From: Alicyclobacillus sp. ALC3
Lineage (GTDB): Bacteria; Bacillota; Bacilli; Alicyclobacillales; Alicyclobacillaceae
Assembly: GCF_028751195.1 (NCBI RefSeq)
Contig: NZ_CP066784.1
Location: forward strand, 3,472,001 to 3,536,000
Length of the DNA stretch: 64,000 bases
Reading direction: 5' to 3'
The notes under the pieces are model-generated. The model searched no databases. It saw only the letters and a list, made by a program, of their open reading frames with translations, and was not told the origin of the DNA. Positions 35,215-43,197 of the stretch are shown here, one piece after another. Position numbers and translations under genes: made by a program. Every line of letters starts with the position of its first letter. The first letter of the stretch is position 1.

Positions 35215-36555
35215 CTACGCCAGCTTCTGAACCCAGTTGCGGCTTTTGCGGTACCACAGAAACAAGCCCGCGCGCAAGGCGTTGTCTGCCGCGATGCTCA
35301 CCCACACGGCAGGCAGGCCGAAGCCGAGCCGCCACGCAAACACGTAGACACCGAGGGTGCGAATACACCAAATGCCAATCATTGTCGTGATCATCGGGAA
35401 TCGGCTGTTCCCACCTGCCTGAATGGCGGACGTGTCCACCAGCACGGCGGCGAGGAATGGCTGTGAGAACACGTCGATCGCCAGGATGACAAACAAAAGA
35501 TGCACCACGTGTGGATTGTGCGTGAACAGTAGTCCTAGCCACGGACTGAACAAGCACAGCAGAATTGTCACCCCCGTCATCGCGACTGCACCTTCGATAT
35601 AGCACCAGCGCCGGTATACCCGGACATCGTCTTCGTTGCCACTGCCGATCGATTGACCGATGGTCGCCGTTGCTGCGGTCGCAAATCCACCGCCGATTGT
35701 GGACGCGAAGGCGGTCAAGGTGCCTGCGATGTTGTGCGTCGCGTAGACATCGACACCCATGCGCACGATGAGGCCGAAGTAGATGACTTGGCCAAGGCGC
35801 ATCGATAGGCGCTCGAGTGCCGCGGGCACAGCGAACTTCGTCATACTCCAGGCGAGTGTGCGCGACAGTTTGAGGTCACGCCGATGCAGCGCCAACGCCT
35901 CCATGCGCCGGGACTTCGCCCACAGCCGCAGCAGCGCGTACAGCCGCGCAATCACCATCGCGAAAGCGGCGCCGCGGATGCCAAAGGCGGGGATTGGACC
36001 GAGACCGAAGATGAGGATGTAGTCGAAGATGACGTGGACAACATTCATCTCGAGAGCGACACGCAGCGGGGTACGAGTATCGCCAATCGCTCGAAACGCT
36101 GCAGACTGAGCCGTGAACAACGCGATGATGGGCGAAATGCCGAGGACCACGACAAAGTAGGGGAACGCCTCGCGCCGCAAGGCTCCGTGGGCGCCCATGA
36201 TGTGCAGCAGCGGGACGCTGAGGAAGACCGATAGCACCGACAGGATGAGACCGAGAATGAACGCGATGAGCAAGCCGTGCGTGATGGCTGCGCGGCCTCT
36301 GGCATAGTCCTTGGCTCCGACGGCGCGCGAGAGAAACACGGACAGCGCTGCTGACACGGCGATGAACACGCCGGTATAGGTCATGCTATAGACGTTCGTC
36401 ACACCTACGGCGTCGATGGCGACGAGACCTATCCTTGCGATAAACACTGCGTCGACGACGCCGAGCAGGTTCTGCAGGTAAGCCTCGCCAATCGCGGGCC
36501 AGGCAATTTGGAACACGCGCTTTGCGGCAGCGGGAATGGCTGTTGACCGAGTCAC
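35215..36555 (-). CDS. MATE family efflux transporter
   Basis: A 446-residue MATE exporter with twelve membrane helices in two MatE repeats. The first has WPAIGEAYLQNLLGVVDAVFI and the second KFAVPAALERLSMRLGQVIYF; the GGFATAATATIGQSIGSGN segment is also typical. Such proteins expel cationic drugs or metabolites using Na+ or H+. I chose the GTG start after AGAGGAG rather than the longer frame, which extends into AT-rich non-coding sequence. It is monocistronic. Confidence 0.88.
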   Translation of the reverse strand: MTRSTAIPAAAKRVFQIAWPAIGEAYLQNLLGVVDAVFIARIGLVAIDAVGVTNVYSMTYTGVFIAVSAALSVFLSRAVGAKDYARGRAAITHGLLIAFILGLILSVLSVFLSVPLLHIMGAHGALRREAFPYFVVVLGISPIIALFTAQSAAFRAIGDTRTPLRVALEMNVVHVIFDYILIFGLGPIPAFGIRGAAFAMVIARLYALLRLWAKSRRMEALALHRRDLKLSRTLAWSMTKFAVPAALERLSMRLGQVIYFGLIVRMGVDVYATHNIAGTLTAFASTIGGGFATAATATIGQSIGSGNEDDVRVYRRWCYIEGAVAMTGVTILLCLFSPWLGLLFTHNPHVVHLLFVILAIDVFSQPFLAAVLVDTSAIQAGGNSRFPMITTMIGIWCIRTLGVYVFAWRLGFGLPAVWVSIAADNALRAGLFLWYRKSRNWVQKLA

Positions 36556-37291
36556 ATCGCTGCTCCTCTCTGCATGTGGGGTACCGCTGATGTTGCGGTT
36601 GATGATATACAAAACTCGTAAGTATACCAAACTCGGGGGTGGACGGTCGACGCCGCGGTGGAGGCGGTCGAGGGACGCGTTCTAACCGAGGGGCTCCGGA
36701 TCGCTCAAATCGAAATCTTACTGAGGGGCCTCGATGCGAATGGGCGTGAGGAGGCGCCGGATACCTGAACAACATGCAAAAGGCCATGAGGAGGTGCCGG
36801 ATACACCTCAACACCATGCGCGCACATGACCTGCGGGCAGGCAACCGGGCAGAGAAATCGAAAATCCTGAATGGACAGCAGGAAACGTCAGGATATGCCC
36901 GCGAGCGTTAGAGCACAGTCATGAACCCTTCCCGGGCAAAGCCCTAACCCTCCCAGGCAAAACAGGGCGTCGCCACCCCAGGCTCCGGTGACACGCACAG
37001 TGCGCAGGGAGAGCCAGCAATGATACGCTGACCCCGCCTATGGATTTGTGGACAACCAAAGAGCAGGTTGCCCACAAGCTCCACAGGCTCTGCCAAGGGG
37101 AAGCCGCTTCGCTCCTCCCCTCTGGCCTGCCGGCCATTCACCCCTCCCAATCCTCCTTCAAAGGACTAGGGATTGGGTTAGAATCTTATGTGAGTGTGCC
37201 AGCCTGTTCGGTAAGATTTACACGTGAGTTGACAAACGGGATGAGGCTACATTACAGGGAACGGAAAGTCATCCGGGTAACGCCGCGGTAA
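36556..37291. other. Gene-free stretch left of the 41-bp array
   Basis: I find no convincing gene. It holds two imperfect copies of a GAGGAGGNGCCGGATAC motif (about 36750 and 36790), and a TTGACA at 37229 followed by a weak TACATT/TACAGG, just left of the array. That may be a promoter reading into the array, but the -10 is poor. Confidence 0.5.
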
Positions 37292-37803
37292 TGTCAATTT
37301 GACACTTAGGAGGGGTGAGCCGCCGCTGTAGATGTCAATTTGACACTTAGGTGCGAGACTGTGCTGCCGTAGATGTCAATTTGACACTTAGGAGTGGGGA
37401 GCCACTGCTGTAGATGTCAATTTGACACTTAGGCGGGGTGAGCCACTGCTGTAGATGTCAATTTGACACTTAGGCGTGGGGAGCCGCCGCTGTAGATGTC
37501 AATTTGACACTTAGGCGTGGGGAGCCGCTGCTGTAGATGTCAATTTGACACTTAGGAGGGGGAAGCCGCCGCTGTAGATGTCAATTTGACACTTAGGTGT
37601 GGGAAGCCACTGCTGTAGATGTCAATTTGACACTTAGGCGTGGGGAGCCGCTGCTGTAGATGTCAATTTGACACTTAGGAGGGGTGAGCCACTGCCGTAG
37701 ATGTCAATTTGACACTTAGGAGGGGGAAACCACTGCCGTAGATGTCAATTTGACACTTAGGAGTGGGGAGCCACTGCTGTAGATGTCAATTTGACACTTA
37801 GGC
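37288..37803. repeat. Thirteen-copy 41-bp tandem array of TGTCAATTTGACA
   Basis: The invariant core TAGATGTCAATTTGACAC plus CTTAGG holds a 13-base palindrome, TGTCAA-T-TTGACA. Copies of the palindrome start at 37292, 37333, 37374, 37415, 37456, 37497, 37538, 37579, 37620, 37661, 37702, 37743 and 37784, exactly 41 bp apart. The 16-17 base linkers vary but are related (AGTGGGGAGCCACTGC type), so they are not CRISPR spacers. No open frame uses the array. It sits between the MATE and purA-like genes and abuts the dispersed repeat at 37813. Confidence 0.96.
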
Positions 37804-37812
37804 GGATGAATG

Positions 37813-38073
37813 CGTCGAAACAGGCGAAAATGCGCGGCCGATAGCGACAAAATCGACAGTATGAGTAGCCTCGGAGGCCGGTTTCGGCAGAGCCAGCGAT
37901 ATCAGGTGTTGCTAAGGAGCGGGATCACGCATGGGCGGAGGACGGGAACTGCCGAAAGTGTCGCTACCGGCGAAATCTGCGGTCGATAGCGACAAAATCG
38001 ACAGTTTCGGCAACCTCGGCGGCCGATGTGACAGATCCAGCGACACTGGCGTCGCTGACGAGCGGGATCACGC
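37813..38073. repeat. Two diverged copies of the intergenic repeat family
   Basis: GATAGCGACAAAATCGACAG occurs at 37840 and again at 37985, and GAGCGGGATCACGC at 37917 and 38060, so the unit is repeated with a shift of about 143-145 bp. In the second copy TGTCGCTA (37969-37976) pairs with TAGCGACA (37987-37994). The 143-145 bp shift equals that of the pair at 14733-14972. The stretch lies downstream of the purA-like gene on its strand and could act in transcript ending. Confidence 0.85.
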
Positions 38074-38102
38074 CACGCCAGCCCACGCCAGCGCGCTGGG
38101 GA

Positions 38103-39368
38103 CTAGGCCTCCATCACCATTGTCTGCTGGCGGTCCGGGCCGACCGAGATGTACCGAATCGGTACGCCGGCCAACGCCTCGACGCGCCGTACGAACGCTT
38201 GGGCAGCGGCCGGAAGGTCGTCAAAATGGCGGCATCCGGACAAATCCTCCTGCCAGCCGGGCAGCGTCTCGTAGGTAGGTTCGACGCGCTCCATCTCGTG
38301 CGCCAGCCGCGGCAAGTCGTAGGTCTGGCCGTCGAGTTCATACGCCGTGGCTAGTTTGACTTCGGACAGCCCCGACAAGACATCGAGCTTCATCAGCGCA
38401 AGTTCCGTGTAGCCGTTGATCCACGCACCGTACCGCAGTGTCGGGATGTCCAGCCAACCGCACAGCCGGGTGCGCCCTGTTGTTGCGCCGAACTCTTGCC
38501 CCTTCTCCTGCAAATACGCGCCGACCTCGTCGTCGAGGCCAGTGGGGAACGGGCCTTCGCCGACAGCTGTTGTGTAGGCTTTCGTGATGCCAGTGATTCG
38601 TGTCAGCGCCGTCGGCGGGATGCCAGCACCGGCGCTGATACCGCCTGCGATTGGGTTGGAGGAGGTTACGTATGGGTACACGCCCCAGTCGACGTCGCGC
38701 ATAATTCCAAGCTGCCCCTCGAGCAGCACGTCCCTGCCGGTCCGTACGGCCTCTTGTACAAGTGGCACTGTATCCGTAATGTGCGGCGCCAGCACCTCGC
38801 GTGCCGTCATCAGTTCTTCCCACATCTCGTCAAAGGAGCCCGCGAATTGGGCGAGGCCCGGAATCCGTTGGAGTTTCGTGTGATATGCGTTCTGCAGTCG
38901 TTCGCGGAACCGCTCAACGTCGAGTAGTTCGCCCATCTGCATGCCAAAGCGTCCCGCTTTATCCTGGTAGGTCGGGCCGACGCCCTGCAGCGTTGTGCCG
39001 ACTTTGCGCGAGCGCATGTGTTCTTCGTATTGATCCTGCCAAATGTGCAGCGGCAACACAATGTGCGCACGTTCGGAGATGACGAGCCCGTCCGTGGAGA
39101 TGTTCGCAGCGCGCAGTGTCTCTAGTTCCTTCACCAACCGACCCGGATTCACGACGACGCCCGCGCCAAGCACGCACAGAGTGGACGGATTGAAGATCCC
39201 GGACGGCACCAGGTGCAGCGCAAACTTGCCGTGTTCATTGACAATCGTGTGCCCGGCGTTGCTGCCACCTTGGTAGCGGATGACCATATCCGCCTTCACC
39301 GCGAAGTAGTCGACCATCTTCCCCTTGCCTTCATCGCCAAACTGCGCTCCTACAACTGCGTGTACCAT
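38103..39368 (-). CDS. purA: Adenylosuccinate synthase family protein, divergent
   Basis: A 421-residue PurA family protein. PurA makes adenylosuccinate from IMP, aspartate and GTP. Conserved parts: GDEGKGK near the N terminus, GGSNAGHTIVN, VTSSNPIAGG, GATTGRTRLCGWLD and the late LDVLSGLSE. Two IMP-site regions differ from the usual pattern: GTTLQGVGPTYQDK where GTTxRGIGPxYxDK is normal, and EGQLGIMRDVDWGVYPYV where EGAQGxxLDIDHGTYPYV is normal. It may be an alternative or specialised paralogue. The ATG follows GGAGG. It diverges from a LysR gene and is not beside other purine genes. Confidence 0.85.
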   Translation of the reverse strand: MVHAVVGAQFGDEGKGKMVDYFAVKADMVIRYQGGSNAGHTIVNEHGKFALHLVPSGIFNPSTLCVLGAGVVVNPGRLVKELETLRAANISTDGLVISERAHIVLPLHIWQDQYEEHMRSRKVGTTLQGVGPTYQDKAGRFGMQMGELLDVERFRERLQNAYHTKLQRIPGLAQFAGSFDEMWEELMTAREVLAPHITDTVPLVQEAVRTGRDVLLEGQLGIMRDVDWGVYPYVTSSNPIAGGISAGAGIPPTALTRITGITKAYTTAVGEGPFPTGLDDEVGAYLQEKGQEFGATTGRTRLCGWLDIPTLRYGAWINGYTELALMKLDVLSGLSEVKLATAYELDGQTYDLPRLAHEMERVEPTYETLPGWQEDLSGCRHFDDLPAAAQAFVRRVEALAGVPIRYISVGPDRQQTMVMEA

Positions 39369-39461
39369 CTGTATCGACCTCCAAGGCGTGCGTGATCATA
39401 CTTGTCCTCGTCGCCCCATGCGATCACGACGTTATCCTGCCCGATTTCTTTGAATCCGAAC

Positions 39462-39477
39462 TTCAGTGTACGCTGAA
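39462..39477. promoter_or_regulatory. Candidate LysR site
   Basis: TTCAGTGTACGCTGAA is a 16-base near-perfect palindrome in the purA/LysR divergent gap, fitting the T-N11-A style of LysR sites. It is 106 bases upstream of the LysR start. Confidence 0.4.
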
Positions 39478-39505
39478 CCTACATATGTGTAAAATCAATT
39501 TGTTG

Positions 39506-39511
39506 TATAAT
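39506..39511 (+). promoter_or_regulatory. Possible -10 box for the LysR gene
   Basis: A perfect TATAAT lies 72 bases upstream of the LysR start. No strong -35 is seen, so any promoter here is weak or activator-dependent. Confidence 0.35.
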
Positions 39512-39583
39512 TCCCATGCGAGAAATGCATATAACGAACGGTGGAAACGACCTCGAATCCACCGGACACCGGGGGTGAACTCC

Positions 39584-40489
39584 TTGAACACGTTGTACCG
39601 GACATTTGTCCAGGTGGTAGAACATGGTACCTTGAGTGAGGCTGCCGACCGGCTACACCTCACACAACCGAGCGTCACTCGGCAGTTGCAGCAGTTGGAG
39701 CGGACGTACGGCACTGCGCTGTTCGACCGGGCAGGGCGGAAAATGCTGCTGAACCGCGCCGGCCAGCGCGTCTACCAAACGGCGCGGCAGGTGTTGGCGC
39801 TTGAACAGCGTTTGGCAGACGAGTTGCGTGAATTTGCAAATCCCGAAATTGGCACGGTCTACATCGCAGCTGGACTCACACCGTCTATCTACCTTTTACC
39901 GCCTGTGCTCGCGGCCTACCGTGACAAGCATCCGAAAGTGCAGTTTCAGGTGCAATCGGGATCATCTAAGGAAGTGCTCGAAATGCTTCACACGGGTGCT
40001 GTGGACATGGGCGTCGTGACCACCGCAGAGTCGAACGCCGACCTGACGCTCACAGCACTTGTCCTCGACCGCCTGCTGCTCGTCGCTGCACCGAATCACC
40101 CGCTCCCGTCCGGGGGCGCTGTGCGGTTCAGCGAACTCTCCGAATGGCCGATGGTGCTGATGCGGCCAGAGTCTGGACTGCGGTCGATTGTCGAGTCGAT
40201 TGCCGTGTCGACCGGGACAAAACTACAGATTGCGATGGAGACGGACAGCCTCGAGAGCATTAACCGCCTCGTGCAGACCGGCGTTGGTCTGTCTGTGCTC
40301 CCACAGTCGGCGGTTGCCGACGACTTGGCTGCTGGTCGACTCGTGGAAATCAGTTTGGGCGATGTTGAATTAGGATCGCGGACAATCACCCTCGCGACCC
40401 GCACAGGCGCAACTTTGCCGGCGAATGCTGAGCGGTTTGCCGCGGCCTTGCCAGGACTCTGTCGCCAGTCCGCTGCGTGCTACAATTGA
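39584..40489 (+). CDS. LysR family transcriptional regulator
   Basis: A 301-residue LysR regulator with the N-terminal HTH (NTLYRTFVQVVEHGTLSEAADRLHLTQPSVTRQLQQLE) and a periplasmic-binding-like effector domain from about residue 90. I chose the TTG start after GGGGGTG; the long upstream extension of the open frame is non-coding. It diverges from the purA-like gene and is followed 31 bases later by the dehydratase gene, either of which may be its target. Confidence 0.88.
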   Translation: MNTLYRTFVQVVEHGTLSEAADRLHLTQPSVTRQLQQLERTYGTALFDRAGRKMLLNRAGQRVYQTARQVLALEQRLADELREFANPEIGTVYIAAGLTPSIYLLPPVLAAYRDKHPKVQFQVQSGSSKEVLEMLHTGAVDMGVVTTAESNADLTLTALVLDRLLLVAAPNHPLPSGGAVRFSELSEWPMVLMRPESGLRSIVESIAVSTGTKLQIAMETDSLESINRLVQTGVGLSVLPQSAVADDLAAGRLVEISLGDVELGSRTITLATRTGATLPANAERFAAALPGLCRQSAACYN

Positions 40490-40520
40490 GTGGATGTGGA
40501 TTACCGGGAGGGTGACAAGC

Positions 40521-41567
40521 GTGACAAGTGACGCACCAGGAACTGCAGGGGCACTGACGATTGATGATGTGAGAACGGCAGCTCTGCGCATTGCGGCCGA
40601 GGTGAGACGAACCCCATTACTCCTGTCCGATGCGTGGTCAGAGCGAATCGGCGTCGAGGTGTTCTTTAAGTGCGAAAACCTCCAACGGACGGGTTCGTTT
40701 AAGCTGCGCGGCGCGATGAACAAGGTGCGCACACTGCTCGACGGACAGTCGGAAACCGCGGACGGTGCGAGTTCAGCGGTCAGTCCGACTGGTGTCATAA
40801 CAGCATCGTCCGGGAATCATGGCCAAGCTGTCGCATATGCTGCGCGGCGAGCGGGGTTGCCGTGTGTGGTGGTCGTACCCGAGACCGTGCTTGCAGTGAA
40901 GGAAGGCGCCATCCGACAGTACGGCGCAGAAGTGATTCGCTGCGGTAGGACGTCGCGTGAGCGGATTGAACTCGCCGAGCAGTTGTCCGCCGAACGGGGG
41001 CTGGTGTTTGTTCCACCGTATGATGATCCCGCCATTATTGCGGGACAAGGCACAGCAGCGCTTGAGGTGCTCAGTGATCGCCCGGACATTGGCACCTTTA
41101 TCGTGCCGATCGGCGGCGGTGGACTGACTTCGGGTACGGCTCTGACCGTGAAGTCTCTGCAGCCCAAGGCTGTGGTATGGGCCGCTGAACCGGAACTTGC
41201 AGACGATACTTGGCAGTCTGTCCAAGCGGGTAAAATCGTCGAGATTGGCGAGTCCAAGACGATTGCGGATGGTTTGCGCAGCAGCCACCCTGGCGTCGTC
41301 ACGTTTCCGCTGGTGCAGAAGTATGTCGACGAGGTAGTCCTGGTCGGGGATAGCGCTATTGAGGAAGCCTTGCTGCACTTGTTCATGCGACAAAAACTTG
41401 TCATAGAGCCCTCCGGCTCGGTTAGTCTGGCAGCGCTCATGACTGTAGCCGATCACGGCGGTGACCGCCTTTCCTCTCTTCAGTCCCGGGGACCAGTGGT
41501 GTGCATCTTAAGCGGGGGCAACGTCGACCCACAGTACCTAGCGGCTGCGTTGAACCGCAGTCGTTAG
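40521..41567 (+). CDS. Threonine/serine dehydratase-type PLP enzyme
   Basis: A 348-residue fold-type II PLP enzyme. The PLP Lys lies in TGSFKLRGA, the phosphate-binding loop is PIGGGGLTSG, and the SSGNHGQAVAYAA and EPSGSVSLAAL motifs match threonine dehydratase. It lacks the C-terminal regulatory ACT-like domain of the long IlvA form, so a catabolic or short type is likely. It should deaminate threonine or serine to 2-oxo acids. I chose the GTG start because GGGAGGGTGA lies five bases upstream. It follows the LysR gene in the same direction. Confidence 0.87.
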   Translation: MTSDAPGTAGALTIDDVRTAALRIAAEVRRTPLLLSDAWSERIGVEVFFKCENLQRTGSFKLRGAMNKVRTLLDGQSETADGASSAVSPTGVITASSGNHGQAVAYAARRAGLPCVVVVPETVLAVKEGAIRQYGAEVIRCGRTSRERIELAEQLSAERGLVFVPPYDDPAIIAGQGTAALEVLSDRPDIGTFIVPIGGGGLTSGTALTVKSLQPKAVVWAAEPELADDTWQSVQAGKIVEIGESKTIADGLRSSHPGVVTFPLVQKYVDEVVLVGDSAIEEALLHLFMRQKLVIEPSGSVSLAALMTVADHGGDRLSSLQSRGPVVCILSGGNVDPQYLAAALNRSR

Positions 41568-41714
41568 ATTCTCGAGATCCAGTTAATGTTAAATCACCCA
41601 ACCATTTCGCCTCATACCCATGGAAATTTACTGGGCAAACTCCCAAGAGTGAACTGCGAGATAAATTCGCACTTCACTACGAGTTTGCAGACATGGAAAG
41701 GGCGATTTGAACGT

Positions 41715-42293
41715 ATGAAGTTGACGTATCACGTTGTTAGTGTGTTTGTCGGCACTGTGTTGTTCATGGGCCTGTCCGGCCCCGCTGCTACCGCCACCGC
41801 CACTGCCACCTCCAACGCCACCGGCGTTGTGCAGAAGCCGGTGGTGTACCGTGTGGCAGCGCAGCAGCGTGAGGTAGTTCAGGCGGCGCCGTCGCTGCAG
41901 TCCTGTACGCGGTTCTCACCAACCGGCCAAGAAGTTGTGGTGTACGCACAAAGGTTTCTTGGCACCCCGTACGTGTGGGGGGGTGAATCGCCGACAGGCT
42001 TCGACTGCTCTGGACTGGTGCAGACGGTGTACAGACACTTCGGCGTCTGTCTGCCTCGCACAGCGGCGCAACAACACGCTGCAACAATGCCTGTCAGTGT
42101 CCAGACACTCCAACCTGGGGACCTTGTTTTCTTCGACACGACGGGCGCCACTTATTCGCATGACGGGATCTACATAGGGCATGGCCAGTTTTTATCCGCC
42201 ACGTCATCAAGAGGTGTCCGCATTGCAGACCTTCATGACCCATATTACTGGGGCGTTCGTTTTACAGGTGCCACACACCCGCTTCACCCGTAG
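41715..42293 (+). CDS. Secreted NlpC/P60 cell-wall peptidase
   Basis: A 192-residue exported enzyme. A signal peptide (hydrophobic core FVGTVLFMGLSGPAA) precedes a Thr/Ala/Val linker and an NlpC/P60 domain with catalytic Cys in TGFDCSGLVQ and His in YSHDGIYIGHG. Such enzymes cleave gamma-D-glutamyl bonds in peptidoglycan stem peptides. No separate wall-binding domain is present, so it is a short form. The ATG has only a weak AAAGGG-like site. It lies alone, 147 bases after the dehydratase. Confidence 0.88.
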   Translation: MKLTYHVVSVFVGTVLFMGLSGPAATATATATSNATGVVQKPVVYRVAAQQREVVQAAPSLQSCTRFSPTGQEVVVYAQRFLGTPYVWGGESPTGFDCSGLVQTVYRHFGVCLPRTAAQQHAATMPVSVQTLQPGDLVFFDTTGATYSHDGIYIGHGQFLSATSSRGVRIADLHDPYYWGVRFTGATHPLHP

Positions 42294-42351
42294 CGTATGG
42301 CCTTGAGTCTGCTATCCTGTTGGTAACCGGGTGAAGAGGAGTGCAGACGAG

Positions 42352-43197
42352 ATGAGCGCATCATACCACGCTGTGCTGCCGCGGGAACTTGAGATTGCGT
42401 GGCTGGACGAGTCTCGGGGTCAACAGGTCAACATGGACCTTGAAGACGAGTACGCCATGGAAGTGGCAAGCGGTCATCGCCCGCCACTGTTGCGTCTCTG
42501 GAGTGGCGGGAATGTGCGTGCTATCGGAGTGAGCCGCAAGGATATCCAAAAACCGGCGGGACAGCGTGCAGCCGCACAACTCGCAGAGGCTGGATGTAAC
42601 GTGTTTGTCCGGCGAACGGGTGGGACCGCCGTTCCGCAGGGGCCGGGTGTGCTGCTGGTCTCACTGATGCTGCCACGCTTGCCGCTCCACGCTACAACTG
42701 ACGATTACTACCGGATGCTTTGCGACCTACTAGCGAGTTGGTTGGACGGTTACGGCCTCAGAGCGACAACAGGCTCGCTGCCCGGAAGCTACTGCGATGG
42801 GAACTACAACGTTCTAGTCGGAGGACGTAAACTGGTTGGAACGGCGCAAGCGTGGCGAGGTGGTTTGGCAGGCACAGCGTCGAACCGTCCTGGCTACGTT
42901 CTGGCGCACGCCTGTGTACCGATTGCCATAGACATGGCTGACGCAAGCGCGTGCATCAACCAGTTTTACGCATGGTCGCAAGCGGATTATCGCGTGGACC
43001 CTAGTACTGCGGTGTCGCTTCGGGACCTACTGCCGAATTGGCCGGCACACGTTCTGCCGGGCGTCGAAGACTGTGAAAGGTCAATCTGCAGGTTGGCTGC
43101 AGATGACCTCATGGAAGCTGCTGTGTGCCACTTTACAGCACTCGGCGTAAACTGCCAGGTGGCCAGGTGGCCGGTCAAGCCGCAATCGGTAGACTGA
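42352..43197 (+). CDS. Lipoate/octanoate transferase, LipL-like
   Basis: A 281-residue BPL/LplA/LipB-fold protein. VRRTGGTAVPQG aligns with the RRxTGG loop, and GSYCDGNYNVLVGGRKLVGTAQ carries a Cys placed like the catalytic Cys of LipL, plus the conserved Lys. LipL moves octanoyl groups from GcvH to E2 domains of dehydrogenase complexes (family knowledge), so this is the best guess; a LipM or lipoate ligase role is possible. The ATG follows AAGAGGAGT. Its 3' end overlaps the convergent kinase gene by 23 bases. Confidence 0.75.
   Translation: MSASYHAVLPRELEIAWLDESRGQQVNMDLEDEYAMEVASGHRPPLLRLWSGGNVRAIGVSRKDIQKPAGQRAAAQLAEAGCNVFVRRTGGTAVPQGPGVLLVSLMLPRLPLHATTDDYYRMLCDLLASWLDGYGLRATTGSLPGSYCDGNYNVLVGGRKLVGTAQAWRGGLAGTASNRPGYVLAHACVPIAIDMADASACINQFYAWSQADYRVDPSTAVSLRDLLPNWPAHVLPGVEDCERSICRLAADDLMEAAVCHFTALGVNCQVARWPVKPQSVD

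Noticed and set aside
36919..37291. Small frames of 68-83 codons in the gap left of the array
   Set aside because: They overlap each other on both strands, have no ribosome site and no protein-like pattern.
37288..37803. CRISPR array
   Set aside because: Repeats are regular, but the linkers are near-copies of each other and no cas gene is near.
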